64,000 nucleotides of DNA, taken from the NCBI GenBank assembly GCA_902763155.1, contig CACWQS010000003.1:1-64000 (forward strand), given 5' to 3'. Below are positions 26,748 to 35,123 of this stretch, piece by piece; position 1 is the first letter of the stretch; each line of letters starts with the position of its first letter. Source of the stretch: an uncultured Pseudomonadota bacterium (lineage in GTDB: Bacteria; Pseudomonadota; Alphaproteobacteria; RF32; CAG-239). Below the pieces are notes generated by a model that worked only from the letters and a program-made list of their open reading frames with translations, was not told where the DNA came from and did no database searches. Made by a program: the position numbers and the translations under genes.

Positions 26748-29438
26748 TTGGAAAAATTTAAAATTGAAGTTGCACTTCCTCCCAATACATCCACTACGGA
26801 TAAGGGGAGGCTATTAGAAAGTTTAGTTTCTGAAGTATTAGAGTGTTTAAATTATAAAGTTGAAAGTCAAGTCTCTTTTTCTGGAATGGAAATAGACGTA
26901 TTGGCAATCCACAATAAAAGTGGTTGTAAGATATTTGTGGAATGCAAGGCTCACCGTAATTCAATAGACGGTGATGTTATTACTAAGTTGGCAGGACAGG
27001 TGTTCCTGAAAAAAGTGAAGTCTGGATGGCTTTTTTATACAAGCGAATTATCAAAAGGTGCAAAAGGAATATTAGATGATATTCAAGCCTCGTCGACAGA
27101 TGACAGAGATACCATTCAGATATATTCACCAAAAGAATTAATAGAAATTTTAGAAAACAATCGAAGAATTGTAAAATATTGTGATATTTGTAAACCTACA
27201 GATAATAATTATTCAGAGACAAATTACCTTCTTATTACTCCTTATGGTAAATTTTGGGTGTTCCCTATAAATAATTCAGGGGTTGAAACGTCTGTGATAA
27301 CTTATAATGCCTCAACAGGAGAATTGGTTCAAGATACCACGTTATTAAAAAATATATCAGAAACAGATACATCCTTAAATACCTTAGACTGGCATCCAAC
27401 AAAAGTATCAATAGAAAGAATTGAAAAAACACTGGAAAATCAAAAAGACAATATAGTTCCTATTAGCGTTGGTGATGAATGGGCAGACTACCGTCCATCA
27501 AGGCCTCAAGATTACGTGGGGCGTGAAGTTCTACTAGGAAATATCTTAAAATTTCTGGATAAAATTAGAAAAGATGAAACATGTACTCGTATGATTGGGC
27601 TACAAGCTCCATCTGGTTGGGGTAAAAGCTCAACAATAGTTAAACTAATTGATATGAGCAAAAATATTAGAAATCGAAAGAACTTATTCATCTATGGCGT
27701 TGATACAAGGGCTGCTGTGTCAGATAAGTATGTGGAATTGGTACTTCTAAGTTGTTTAGAGAAAGCTATGACTGAGGGTTTTATTCCCAAGCGAGAGAAG
27801 AAAATTAAATTAGGTTCAGCTGGTTCAATCCTAGAGAGTGAAGCTCTTGGAAATATTCTATCATATTTAAAACGAGAAAAAAAAGTTATATTGATTTACT
27901 TTGATCAATTTGAAGAGCTATTTTTAAAAGAAGAGTTATTTCCTTTATTTGAAAAATTTCGCCAACTCATTGATAATGTTTGTAGTTTACAAGAAAATAT
28001 AGTTGTTGGTTTCGCTTGGAAAACAGATACAAATATTCCTGCAGAACACCCTGCATATAAAATGTGGCATGATTACTCAGATAGAAGAAAGGATTTTCGT
28101 TTAGATCTATTTGCGAGAAAAGAAGTTTCAACAACAATTACTAAATTGGAAAAAGAGTTATCTCAAAAAGTAGATCCCAAACTACGTAAAAATTTATCCG
28201 ACCACTGCCAAGGGTATCCATGGCTTCTCAAAAGGTTATGTATATATGTATACAGTTCTATTAAGAATAAATGTCAAACAGATTTGTTGGTAGAGAAACT
28301 AAATGTTAAAGATCTATTTGAGCAAGATTTAAATAATTTGACAGAAGAGGAAAGGTTGTGTGTTAAATTCGTTGCAGAAAGATCTCCTGCTAATATTATT
28401 GAGCTTTCTGAGCGTTTTTCTTCGGATATTATTAATGATTTGGTTAATAAAAGAATCTTAATAAAATCTGGATTAAATGTTTCTCTATATTGGGATATTT
28501 TTAGAGATTATATTTCTTCAGGAAAAGTTCCTGTGGTTCCTGAAACTTATATATGTACAACACATGTTGGTCCTTATTATAAAGTGATTAAAGGTTTAAT
28601 AGGTGAAAAGAATATAACAATTGAATATATTTCTAATAGATTCGGATTAAAAGAGGGATCTACAGATAATATTGTACGTGATGCTGTTATGATGGGAAAT
28701 GCTAGACGCAAAGGTAATGTTATTACTCTAATTCAAGATAATATGATCGATTTAGGGCGTACTATAAAACAATTTTACCAAGACCATATATTTTTTAATA
28801 AATTAAAATATGAACTTCAAAATCAAACAAGGGTAACTATTGATGATGCGATAGATATTATGAAAGGTACATATAACAGCCAATTTGAAAATAAAACATG
28901 GAGATTATATACGACTAGAATGATATCATGGTTTGAGGCTTGTGGTCTTATTCATACAATTGGGAACATTATTGAACTTGAATATAACAAGGTAAGTATA
29001 GAAGATGCATTGCAAAATAGTTTAAATATTCGAAGAAGAAACGATACAAAAACGTTTAAAGGCGGAGCCCCTTATACTAAAGTATGTGAATTATTGCAAA
29101 AACTTTATAATAATGAGGAAATTAATTTAAAAGAAAAAGGGATGAGAAATGCAACATCGGTGCTTGTTAAGTTTAATATTGTTGCGAGAAAAGATGGGAA
29201 AATAATTCCTCTTTTTGGTAAATATGAACAAGCTATAAATCAATTGAAATTGGGTATCAGAAATACGAGAGATATTGAAATTGTTAGAGAAGAACTACTT
29301 AAAAATAATAAGATTGATGGTAGGGATCTAGGGCATATCTTAAATCAGAAATTAAATTATAATTGGAAACCGGCCAGTGAGGCACGTTGCGGTTATGATT
29401 TAAAAAATTGGTGTCTTTGGATTGATAATGTTGTTTGA
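26748..29438 (+). CDS. Mrr-type nuclease fused to STAND-like ATPase: candidate Avs-like antiphage protein
   Basis: 896 aa. The N-terminus is a PD-(D/E)xK restriction-like domain of the Mrr type: GMEIDVLAIH with Asp50 and IFVECKAH with Glu65 and Lys67. Residues about 250-480 form a P-loop ATPase: QDYVGREVLLGNIL, Walker A LQAPSGWGKSST (about 285-296), and Walker B VILIYFDQFEEL (about 380-391), where DQFEEL is typical of STAND NTPases. Winged-helix-like segments follow, without clear TPR or WD repeats. Mrr-plus-STAND architecture is used by Avs antiphage sensors, but those are usually longer, so this may be a compact relative. TTG start with AAGGA about 9 nt upstream. Single-gene unit at the end of element 1. 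Confidence 0.65.
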   Translation: MEKFKIEVALPPNTSTTDKGRLLESLVSEVLECLNYKVESQVSFSGMEIDVLAIHNKSGCKIFVECKAHRNSIDGDVITKLAGQVFLKKVKSGWLFYTSELSKGAKGILDDIQASSTDDRDTIQIYSPKELIEILENNRRIVKYCDICKPTDNNYSETNYLLITPYGKFWVFPINNSGVETSVITYNASTGELVQDTTLLKNISETDTSLNTLDWHPTKVSIERIEKTLENQKDNIVPISVGDEWADYRPSRPQDYVGREVLLGNILKFLDKIRKDETCTRMIGLQAPSGWGKSSTIVKLIDMSKNIRNRKNLFIYGVDTRAAVSDKYVELVLLSCLEKAMTEGFIPKREKKIKLGSAGSILESEALGNILSYLKREKKVILIYFDQFEELFLKEELFPLFEKFRQLIDNVCSLQENIVVGFAWKTDTNIPAEHPAYKMWHDYSDRRKDFRLDLFARKEVSTTITKLEKELSQKVDPKLRKNLSDHCQGYPWLLKRLCIYVYSSIKNKCQTDLLVEKLNVKDLFEQDLNNLTEEERLCVKFVAERSPANIIELSERFSSDIINDLVNKRILIKSGLNVSLYWDIFRDYISSGKVPVVPETYICTTHVGPYYKVIKGLIGEKNITIEYISNRFGLKEGSTDNIVRDAVMMGNARRKGNVITLIQDNMIDLGRTIKQFYQDHIFFNKLKYELQNQTRVTIDDAIDIMKGTYNSQFENKTWRLYTTRMISWFEACGLIHTIGNIIELEYNKVSIEDALQNSLNIRRRNDTKTFKGGAPYTKVCELLQKLYNNEEINLKEKGMRNATSVLVKFNIVARKDGKIIPLFGKYEQAINQLKLGIRNTRDIEIVREELLKNNKIDGRDLGHILNQKLNYNWKPASEARCGYDLKNWCLWIDNVV

Positions 29439-29751
29439 AAACTAATTTTATTTTAGCTCATTTCGACAATTTTTTCTTTAGGTCTCGGTATAATAAGCAA
29501 TATTTCATTGGAATTTATTTATGAGACAAATGTAGATAAATAAAAATATCGCACAATAAACACTTCTTTTCTTATAGGAAATGATGTTTTGTTATCCCAA
29601 AATCACGTTATTGCATCTTTTGGGAGCTAAAATTGCTTAAATGCTTGAAAAATAAGGAAACTTGCTATAACTGGTCCGTGTAAATTGTCGGGAAGGCTGT
29701 TTTTTGATGCGAACCACACGGACCAGCCGAAAGTCTTGTAAATAAAGCAAA
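29439..29751. other. Right end of element 1: repeat and 11-bp palindrome, no gene
   Basis: Holds repeat family B copy 2 (29559-29690) and a perfect 11-bp inverted repeat, CTGGTCCGTGT (29671-29681) with ACACGGACCAG (29716-29726). An integrase gene would be expected here by analogy with element 2, but none is present. Confidence 0.6.
29559..29690 (+). repeat. Degenerate intergenic repeat, family B copy 2
   Basis: AACACTTCTTTTCTTATAGG ... ATCCCAAAATCACG ... TTTTGGGAGCTAAAATTGC ... CTGGTCCGTGTAAATTG, collinear with 26371-26490. Confidence 0.45.
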
Positions 29752-29798
29752 AGGCCGTCTTTAAAGACGACCTGTTAAGTCTGGCTGGGGCGGCTGGA
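29752..29798 (-). repeat. Fossil tRNA-Gln 3' end with terminator: junction of elements 1 and 2
   Basis: GGCTGGGGCGGCTGGA (29783-29798) is identical to the tRNA-Gln 3' end at 58481-58496. The hairpin AGGCCGTCTTT/AAAGACGACCT at 29752-29773 stands where the tRNA terminator stands at 58442-58468, but its sequence is different. This is the left attachment site of element 2 and the right one of element 1. Confidence 0.8.
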
Positions 29799-29872
29799 AG
29801 CGCTTTTGTCAACCCCTTAAATTCCTGATTCTAAAAGACTTTTCTCTATCGTGAGGTGGTTTTTGTGGACAA

Positions 29873-29895
29873 ACTGTCTCACTTGACTGTCTCAC
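29873..29895 (+). repeat. Integrase arm-type direct repeats, left end of element 2
   Basis: ACTGTCTCAC at 29873 and 29886 (13-bp period), 90 bp from the core repeat. The same decamer pair occurs at 58372 and 58385 at the other end. Confidence 0.75.
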
Positions 29896-29985
29896 CCTTT
29901 AATAACTTGAAAACAGGGTAGCAAATTGTACCCAAAAGTCAACTGATTTTTTTGTATTTTTGCACTTTTGTGACTTTGGTATAGA

Positions 29986-30105
29986 TTTTACCTATCGGGA
30001 ATAATAGTCCTTCATTACACCATAATTTTATGGTAAATTTTCCTTTTCGGTAAAATTTACTTGATTTTAATTTTTGATATGATATAATTTTACCGAGAGG
30101 TAAAA
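29986..30105 (+). promoter_or_regulatory. hipBA promoter with operators (copy 2)
   Basis: TTGATT at 30061 and TATAAT at 30083 (16-bp spacer). Palindrome TTTTACC-GAGA-GGTAAAA at 30088-30105; distal site TTTTACCTATCGGGAATAAT at 29986. Same layout as copy 1, so the long-distance operator pair is conserved. Confidence 0.7.
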
Positions 30106-30106
30106 T

Positions 30107-30313
30107 ATGAAGATAAGAACATTTGAAGATATCGCTGTCAAAATTAGGAACGAGCGCAAGAAACAGAATTTAACACAAACCGAACTTGCCGGACTGTGCA
30201 ATGTTGGCTTGCGTTTTATCGTTGACTTGGAAAAAGCAAAAGAAACCTGCCAAATAGGTAAAGTGCTAAAGGTTTTGGATGTTTTGGGAATAAATCTGCA
30301 CACGGAGGAGTAA
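30107..30313 (+). CDS. hipB: HipB-family antitoxin, XRE helix-turn-helix (copy 2)
   Basis: 68 aa, one Cro/C1-type HTH (RKKQNLTQTELAGLCNVGLR), nearly the same sequence as the 3387 copy. It binds and restrains HipA and represses its own operon via the flanking TTTACC palindromes. The stop codon lies 1 nt before the hipA ATG (TAATATG), with GGAGGA inside the last codons serving hipA. This is the uninterrupted form of the operon. Its place at the left border of the island suggests it stabilises the island by post-segregational growth arrest. Confidence 0.88.
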   Translation: MKIRTFEDIAVKIRNERKKQNLTQTELAGLCNVGLRFIVDLEKAKETCQIGKVLKVLDVLGINLHTEE

Positions 30314-30314
30314 T

Positions 30315-31544
30315 ATGCCGGCATTGGATGTATATTTCTATGGTAAAAAAGTAGGTAAACTGACCGAAAAGAACTCTCGGCTATCTTTCAAATATAATGA
30401 AAATGCCGATACACCGTTGTCGGTCAATCTGCCGTTGCAAAAAGAAGCCTTCAACGACAAACTGACACGCAGTTTCTTTAACAATCTGTTGCCGGAAGAA
30501 GGAATTCGTGAAGCCGTGGCTCGTTATAAGCAGGTTTCATCCAATAATCCGTTTGCCTTGTTAAAGGAAATCGGTGGTGAATGTGCCGGTGCGGTTGAAC
30601 TGTATCCAGAAGGATATATCAAAGAAAATGAACCGTCTGTATTAAAACCGATTAGTCAGGAGAAAATCGCCGAACTATTGAAAAATCAGGCACAAATACC
30701 ATTGCTGACCGGTGAGGAAATCCGTTTGTCATTGGCCGGAGCGCAGCAAAAGATTGCCTTGGCGATTATTCCGGAAGGTTCGGATAACTACTATCTGCCG
30801 CGGGGAGACTACATTTCAACGCATATTATCAAGCCGCAAAATCCGTATTTTGAGGACATTATTTATAATGAGCATTTTTGTATGTCTCTGGCACAACAAA
30901 TCGGTTTGCCGACAGCAACATCATTTATAAAGGATTTTGCCGGAGAATTCGGATATGTGGTAAAACGGTTTGACCGCGAAACAGATAGTACAATGCAATC
31001 GGGCTTAAAACGCATACATCAGGAAGATTTCTGCCAAGCCCTGTGCCTGCCGGATAAAAAGTATCAAAAAGAAGGCGGGCCGAGCATCAAACAATGCTAT
31101 AAATTTATTGCTACGGCAGATTTTAGCCGCAAGGCCGATGCTTTGATGCAGTTTTTGAAAACGATAGTGTTTAACTTTATCATCGGAAATTCCGATGCGC
31201 ACGGTAAAAATTTCTCTTTTCTGCACAAACAAGGGAGATACGAACTTTCGCCTTTGTATGATTTGGTATCAACAGCGGTATATCCGGCACTTTCGCCGAA
31301 TTTGGCGATGTCCGTCGGCGGTGAATATAATCCGAACCAGATACACCGCAGTCATTTTAAGGATATGGCGAAGGATTTGGACATTAAACCGGCAATGATT
31401 GAGAAAATTATTGATGAAATGTCGGCGAAGATATCGGCAGCATTACCGGAGATTGAAAAGCAGTTTGCGGATAGCGGCGACAAACGAAAGATAACAGAAC
31501 AAATAAAAGCCGTTATAACGCAGAGAATTTCGCAAATATCATAG
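30315..31544 (+). CDS. hipA: HipA-family serine/threonine kinase toxin (copy 2)
   Basis: 409 aa. HipA_N domain to about residue 100, then the kinase fold: LSLAGAQQKI (138-147), STHIIKPQNP (168-177), YVVKRFDRE (214-222), catalytic GNSDAHGKNF (291-300) and metal-binding LSPLYD (311-316). All expected catalytic residues are present. Coupled to hipB, 1 nt apart. It differs from the left copy mainly by scattered substitutions with no gaps, so the two modules diverged from one ancestor. Partner mixing between the two HipB and HipA proteins is conceivable. Confidence 0.9.
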   Translation: MPALDVYFYGKKVGKLTEKNSRLSFKYNENADTPLSVNLPLQKEAFNDKLTRSFFNNLLPEEGIREAVARYKQVSSNNPFALLKEIGGECAGAVELYPEGYIKENEPSVLKPISQEKIAELLKNQAQIPLLTGEEIRLSLAGAQQKIALAIIPEGSDNYYLPRGDYISTHIIKPQNPYFEDIIYNEHFCMSLAQQIGLPTATSFIKDFAGEFGYVVKRFDRETDSTMQSGLKRIHQEDFCQALCLPDKKYQKEGGPSIKQCYKFIATADFSRKADALMQFLKTIVFNFIIGNSDAHGKNFSFLHKQGRYELSPLYDLVSTAVYPALSPNLAMSVGGEYNPNQIHRSHFKDMAKDLDIKPAMIEKIIDEMSAKISAALPEIEKQFADSGDKRKITEQIKAVITQRISQIS

Positions 31545-31561
31545 GGCAAAAGTCCAAAAGT

Positions 31562-31585
31562 AAAGGAGGCTTTGTAGCCTCCTTT
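31562..31585. terminator. Terminator between convergent genes
   Basis: Perfect hairpin AAAGGAGGCT-TTGT-AGCCTCCTTT after hipA copy 2, also usable by the minus-strand operon ending at 31606. Confidence 0.8.
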
Positions 31586-31605
31586 GGTTTGTGGGCAGAA
31601 AAAGA

Positions 31606-32160
31606 TTACACTTGTTCATATCTCGGAGTTTCAGCCGCAGCGGCATTTTGTGCTTCAATCAATTCATCAAGACTGATATCAATTAAATCTCTTGCTGCTT
31701 CAAAAGTGCGACGTTCCGCTTCTTTCTTTTTTGCTGCCGCTGCTTCACGTTGCTGACGCTTCTTTTCACGGCGTTTTGCACTGTTGACCTTCTTACGGGC
31801 TTCGGCTTTCTCAACTTCTTCGCCCAAGAACTTCGTGATTTCCTCATCAAATTCGCCATTTACCACTTCAGTATAAATGTCTGACAAGAAGTTCAATTTA
31901 TCTCTTGTATCTAACAGTGAAAGAGCATAACGAGCAATTCTTTTGCCACCAAGACGGAGCGTAAAGATTGACTGGCTATCAGTATCAACAATCAACTTGT
32001 TCATACGATTTTGTTTATTCCAACTATCTTTCTTGAAGTTACGCATGTTGTCATCCAAAAGGTTCAGAATGCGTTTTTTGCAAGTATCGTAGTTGAGTTT
32101 TCCTTCATCTTGATATGTTTCAATCTTGACTGCGTTAAATTTTGCTAATGCGTTTTTCAT
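31606..32160 (-). CDS. Unrecognised charged protein with Lys/Arg-rich coiled coil
   Basis: 184 aa. The N-terminal 100 residues are a folded-looking domain (NALAKFNAVKIETYQDEGKL; IVDTDSQSIFTLRLGGKR). Residues about 115-155 are a highly charged helix (KRREKKRQQREAAAAKKKEA), then an acidic tail. Start supported by AAGGAAACTTAAA. Probably last gene of a minus-strand operon with the 32223 and 32834 genes, each preceded by a similar AAGGAAA-type ribosome-binding site. The basic helix could bind nucleic acid. No family recognised. Confidence 0.65.
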   Translation of the reverse strand: MKNALAKFNAVKIETYQDEGKLNYDTCKKRILNLLDDNMRNFKKDSWNKQNRMNKLIVDTDSQSIFTLRLGGKRIARYALSLLDTRDKLNFLSDIYTEVVNGEFDEEITKFLGEEVEKAEARKKVNSAKRREKKRQQREAAAAKKKEAERRTFEAARDLIDISLDELIEAQNAAAAETPRYEQV

Positions 32161-32222
32161 TTTAAGTTTCCTTTCTTAAATAAAATTGTTGTTTGATTAA
32201 AATTGTTGTTAAATGTTGTGTT

Positions 32223-32696
32223 TTAGCAATGACTAACAATGACATAAACCAAGTCATCATCGGCAAACGGACATTTTTCATCTTCGGTGTAATGAAAGCC
32301 ATAGTCGGCAGTTATAAAGGCGTAGATATAGTCACCGGCTTTTTCTACAACGTCTTTATACTTCATGATTTCGCCTAACTCTTCAGGACCTCTTTGATAT
32401 CCTGTGACGCAATAATCAAATTGAGCCGAAGTTTTTTCATAAACTGCACCATCGTCACCGATTTTTAGATGATTTGCATCCATAAATGCAGATAACACTT
32501 CATCAAAGTTGTCGTTATTTTCTTCTACAAGAGCGGTGATTTCATCTTTGTTATATGCCACCATTTCATCTTGATTGGTATAGACTTGTTCCCATTTCCC
32601 TATGGTTACTTCGTCCCCATCATCATAGGTCAATGCCTCTCTTAATAAATCCCTGAAGGGATGGTCTTTTGTTCTTGCTACCACTATAGTATGCAT
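32223..32696 (-). CDS. Unrecognised acidic protein
   Basis: 157 aa, strongly acidic (for example TYDDGDEVTIGKWEQV and NNDNFDEVLSAFMDANHL), no membrane segment or signal. Ribosome-binding site AAGGAAAAATAAC before the ATG. Middle gene of the minus-strand operon behind the phased repeats. The acidity and size recall small anti-restriction or DNA-mimic proteins, but that is only an analogy; no motif supports it. Confidence 0.6.
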   Translation of the reverse strand: MHTIVVARTKDHPFRDLLREALTYDDGDEVTIGKWEQVYTNQDEMVAYNKDEITALVEENNDNFDEVLSAFMDANHLKIGDDGAVYEKTSAQFDYCVTGYQRGPEELGEIMKYKDVVEKAGDYIYAFITADYGFHYTEDEKCPFADDDLVYVIVSHC

Positions 32697-32833
32697 GTTA
32701 TTTTTCCTTTCAAAAAAGTTAAGTTGTTAAAGTTAAAAAGGCACAATAATTCTGTTATCGGAATTGCAGATATCATCTGCCAAACCAATGATTAAATCGG
32801 TTGTTGTTAGGGGTTAATCGGAACGGTTAGCGA

Positions 32834-32941
32834 TTAGTGTGCTAAACGTGCCATCCAAATATGGTTCTCCATTTTGGAAACTTGTTTCTTTAAGCGGAAC
32901 AATTTCCATTGAAGACATATTTTGTTGTAAAGTTTTATCAT
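32834..32941 (-). CDS. Small basic protein, 35 aa
   Basis: ATG at 32941 with AGGAAGACTAAA directly upstream. It reads MIKLYNKICLQWKLFRLKKQ, then VSKMENHIWMARLAH, and ends at a TAA at 32834. Amphipathic and basic. The good ribosome-binding site and position at the head of the operon favour a real gene; the short length leaves doubt. Confidence 0.4.
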   Translation of the reverse strand: MIKLYNKICLQWKLFRLKKQVSKMENHIWMARLAH

Positions 32942-33142
32942 TTTAGTCTTCCTTTCTTGTTGTTTGGGTATAAATCCCCTGTATGGAAAAACAGGCATCC
33001 CTTTTTACCATTGAGTTTTTTATACCTAATGATTTTGTTATTTTTTTCTGGCGGTATCATCGCCTTACAATCATAGTATCAAATTTAAAATCACGCTTGT
33101 AAAGCATTATTTTGAGGTCAAAATTGGCTGAAAGTCATTTTG

Positions 33143-33178
33143 GATGTATATTGATGTAAATGGATGTAAAACGATGTA
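33143..33178. repeat. Four 10-bp-phased GATGTA repeats upstream of the minus-strand operon
   Basis: GATGTA at 33143, 33153, 33163 and 33173, exactly one helical turn apart. A CGATG...GCATCG inverted repeat overlaps the last copy. The array lies about 200 bp upstream of the small operon (minus strand) and downstream of the 33260 gene. Confidence 0.7.
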
Positions 33179-33259
33179 ATTTTTCTGCATCGTCAAATGT
33201 TAATTTTTGAAATTTTCCGTTATATTTTCCTCAAATTTGCCGAGAATCGTGAAAAATCT

Positions 33260-35017
33260 CTATTCCGAACCATCTGTTTCGGTGTCTTTTTGAGCATACT
33301 TTTCACGTAGTTTTTTCAATAAATCCCAATCCTGCAAATTGTACGCATCCAAAGCATCTTTCGGGTATGAAATGGATTTGCCTTGTCCCACATAAGGAAT
33401 AGATTCTCGGGTAATCCGCTGCTTATCAGCCATACGCTTTTTAGCCAGATTATCTTTAGACATTCCAAGATACGATGCTGCATACTTTGGTTTCAAAAAT
33501 CCGCTTTCACAGGCAATCTTGTATGCTTGCATATCTTTATCCATAACATTTTCAGAATTATCGCTATCATCAATAACAAGCCCATTTGCTATCGCTATTT
33601 TATTTAGTCCACTTTCTTGCAAAGATTGTACAAATGTATTGATAGAATCTCGCATTGCTTGTTTAGGAGCCATTGCAAAAGCAAGGCCATCAATAACCGT
33701 TCCTTTATTAAAATAAGTGTTTTCAATAACAAACGGTGTTGTAATCGCTATATTATGAATGCTAAACAGCGTATTTGCATCTTTAGATAAGTTCGTAAAT
33801 TTTAAGTTTCCATTTATTATGGTATTGATGATTGCCACCTTGCCATAATGATATCCTTTCATTTCTGTAATGTTCGTCATTTCAAAAATGCTATATGGCT
33901 TGAAAACTGAATCTCTTATTTCAATATCGCAAGGCAAATATGGTACTTCAGGGTTTTTACCAAAAATCACTTTTCCAAAGAATGTGCAATTATAAAAGCG
34001 TATAAGTGTTGATAAGAAGCAATTTTTAACTCTAAACGACTTACTAAATGTGCAGTCTTTGAAAAAGATATTGTGTTTTGTGTCTGTTACACTATCAAGT
34101 ATAAAACCTTTTTCAAAGTAGCATAGATTAAACCCTATGTACTCAAAATCCCAACGATTATACTGAATTGCCGATTGAATAACATTCATTGCATCGTCAT
34201 TATTAAAGTTTATATTTTGGAACAAAATGCTCTTGTTTGTTATTTTTATTTGATTGTCTGGCAAAGGTTCAAATGTGGCGTATGTTATATTATCTATTGT
34301 GATATTATCAAGCGGCGGAATATATTGCTCATCATCAGAGATTAAATAGTAAGACAATTTGAAGAAATCAAATATTTTCTCGTGTAGTTCAGTTGGAATA
34401 GATGGTAACATTGTCCAATTCTGGGAGAAAATTACCTCAAGATGAAGCAGTCTTCTTAAATCCTCAAAAAAACGGTTTTCTTCAGGTATTTCTGCATCAT
34501 CTTTATATTCAGAACAGTATAAAAAGAAAAGTTCTTTTCCATCATCATTATGTTCCATAAAATGCTTAAGAGGTTCATTACTAACTATCTTTTGTAGCAA
34601 ATCCCTTGAAAATGATTTATTATGTAATATGCAACTAATTATTCTATTGCGCTTCTTAAAAGTTCGTATCATTTCCAAAAATGAGATTTCTCCCTTAAAA
34701 AGCCTTCTTAAAAACAATTGTAGATTACTATCTGACAGTTGTACTGGGATAATAACAGCATCATATCCGAATACAGCACGCAGAACGATTATAAATTTTC
34801 GGTATAAAACATCTAACAATGAATGCAAATCTCTGCATTGTCTTTTTAATGAATCTGCCGAGTTGAGCATATTTTCTATATGATTTTTAAGTAAATGCGG
34901 AAATACTTGCTGATGAGTAAATTGAATATCATCGTATTTGCTTTTTCTTCCATAAAAGACATAATTGGAAAGTTCTTGCTTTGTAGCAGTATCATTCTCA
35001 TCAAATGGGTTTCTCAT
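33260..35017 (-). CDS. Large protein with pentapeptide-like beta-helix centre
   Basis: 585 aa from ATG 35017, preceded by GAGGATG; the ORF start at 35059 has no ribosome-binding site. The N-terminal half is helical. Residues about 240-460 show alternating F/I/N strands (FKDCTFSKSFRVKNCFLS, FYNCTFFGKVIFG, IEIRDSVFKPYSIFEMTNIT) like a right-handed beta-helix or pentapeptide-repeat fold. The C-terminal 100 residues contain a helix-turn-helix-like stretch (PKYAASYLGMSKDNLAKKR). The mix suggests a DNA- or protein-mimic with a DNA-binding tail. Function unknown. Confidence 0.6.
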   Translation of the reverse strand: MRNPFDENDTATKQELSNYVFYGRKSKYDDIQFTHQQVFPHLLKNHIENMLNSADSLKRQCRDLHSLLDVLYRKFIIVLRAVFGYDAVIIPVQLSDSNLQLFLRRLFKGEISFLEMIRTFKKRNRIISCILHNKSFSRDLLQKIVSNEPLKHFMEHNDDGKELFFLYCSEYKDDAEIPEENRFFEDLRRLLHLEVIFSQNWTMLPSIPTELHEKIFDFFKLSYYLISDDEQYIPPLDNITIDNITYATFEPLPDNQIKITNKSILFQNINFNNDDAMNVIQSAIQYNRWDFEYIGFNLCYFEKGFILDSVTDTKHNIFFKDCTFSKSFRVKNCFLSTLIRFYNCTFFGKVIFGKNPEVPYLPCDIEIRDSVFKPYSIFEMTNITEMKGYHYGKVAIINTIINGNLKFTNLSKDANTLFSIHNIAITTPFVIENTYFNKGTVIDGLAFAMAPKQAMRDSINTFVQSLQESGLNKIAIANGLVIDDSDNSENVMDKDMQAYKIACESGFLKPKYAASYLGMSKDNLAKKRMADKQRITRESIPYVGQGKSISYPKDALDAYNLQDWDLLKKLREKYAQKDTETDGSE

Positions 35018-35123
35018 TAGCACATCCTCATACAATGTTTTCTGTATCATAAAACCCAAATGTTAAATAATTGGCTAATAAGTGTTACAAAGTGTTAAAA
35101 GAGCAAAGTGCTTATTTAAGACA

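Larger units (their letters stand above)
3062..29798. mobile_element. Integrated element 1 (older tRNA-Gln island, no integrase left)
   Basis: Bounded by tRNA-Gln 3'-end copies at 3062 and 29783. Its left 330 bp (core repeat, arm repeats, hipB operators) and hipBA are clearly homologous to the left end of element 2. It carries effector-like genes, the TPS adhesin pair and a decaying defence patch. An integrase is expected next to 29783 by analogy with element 2 but is absent. The boundaries are inferred from the repeats; parts of the interior could have other origins. Confidence 0.5.
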
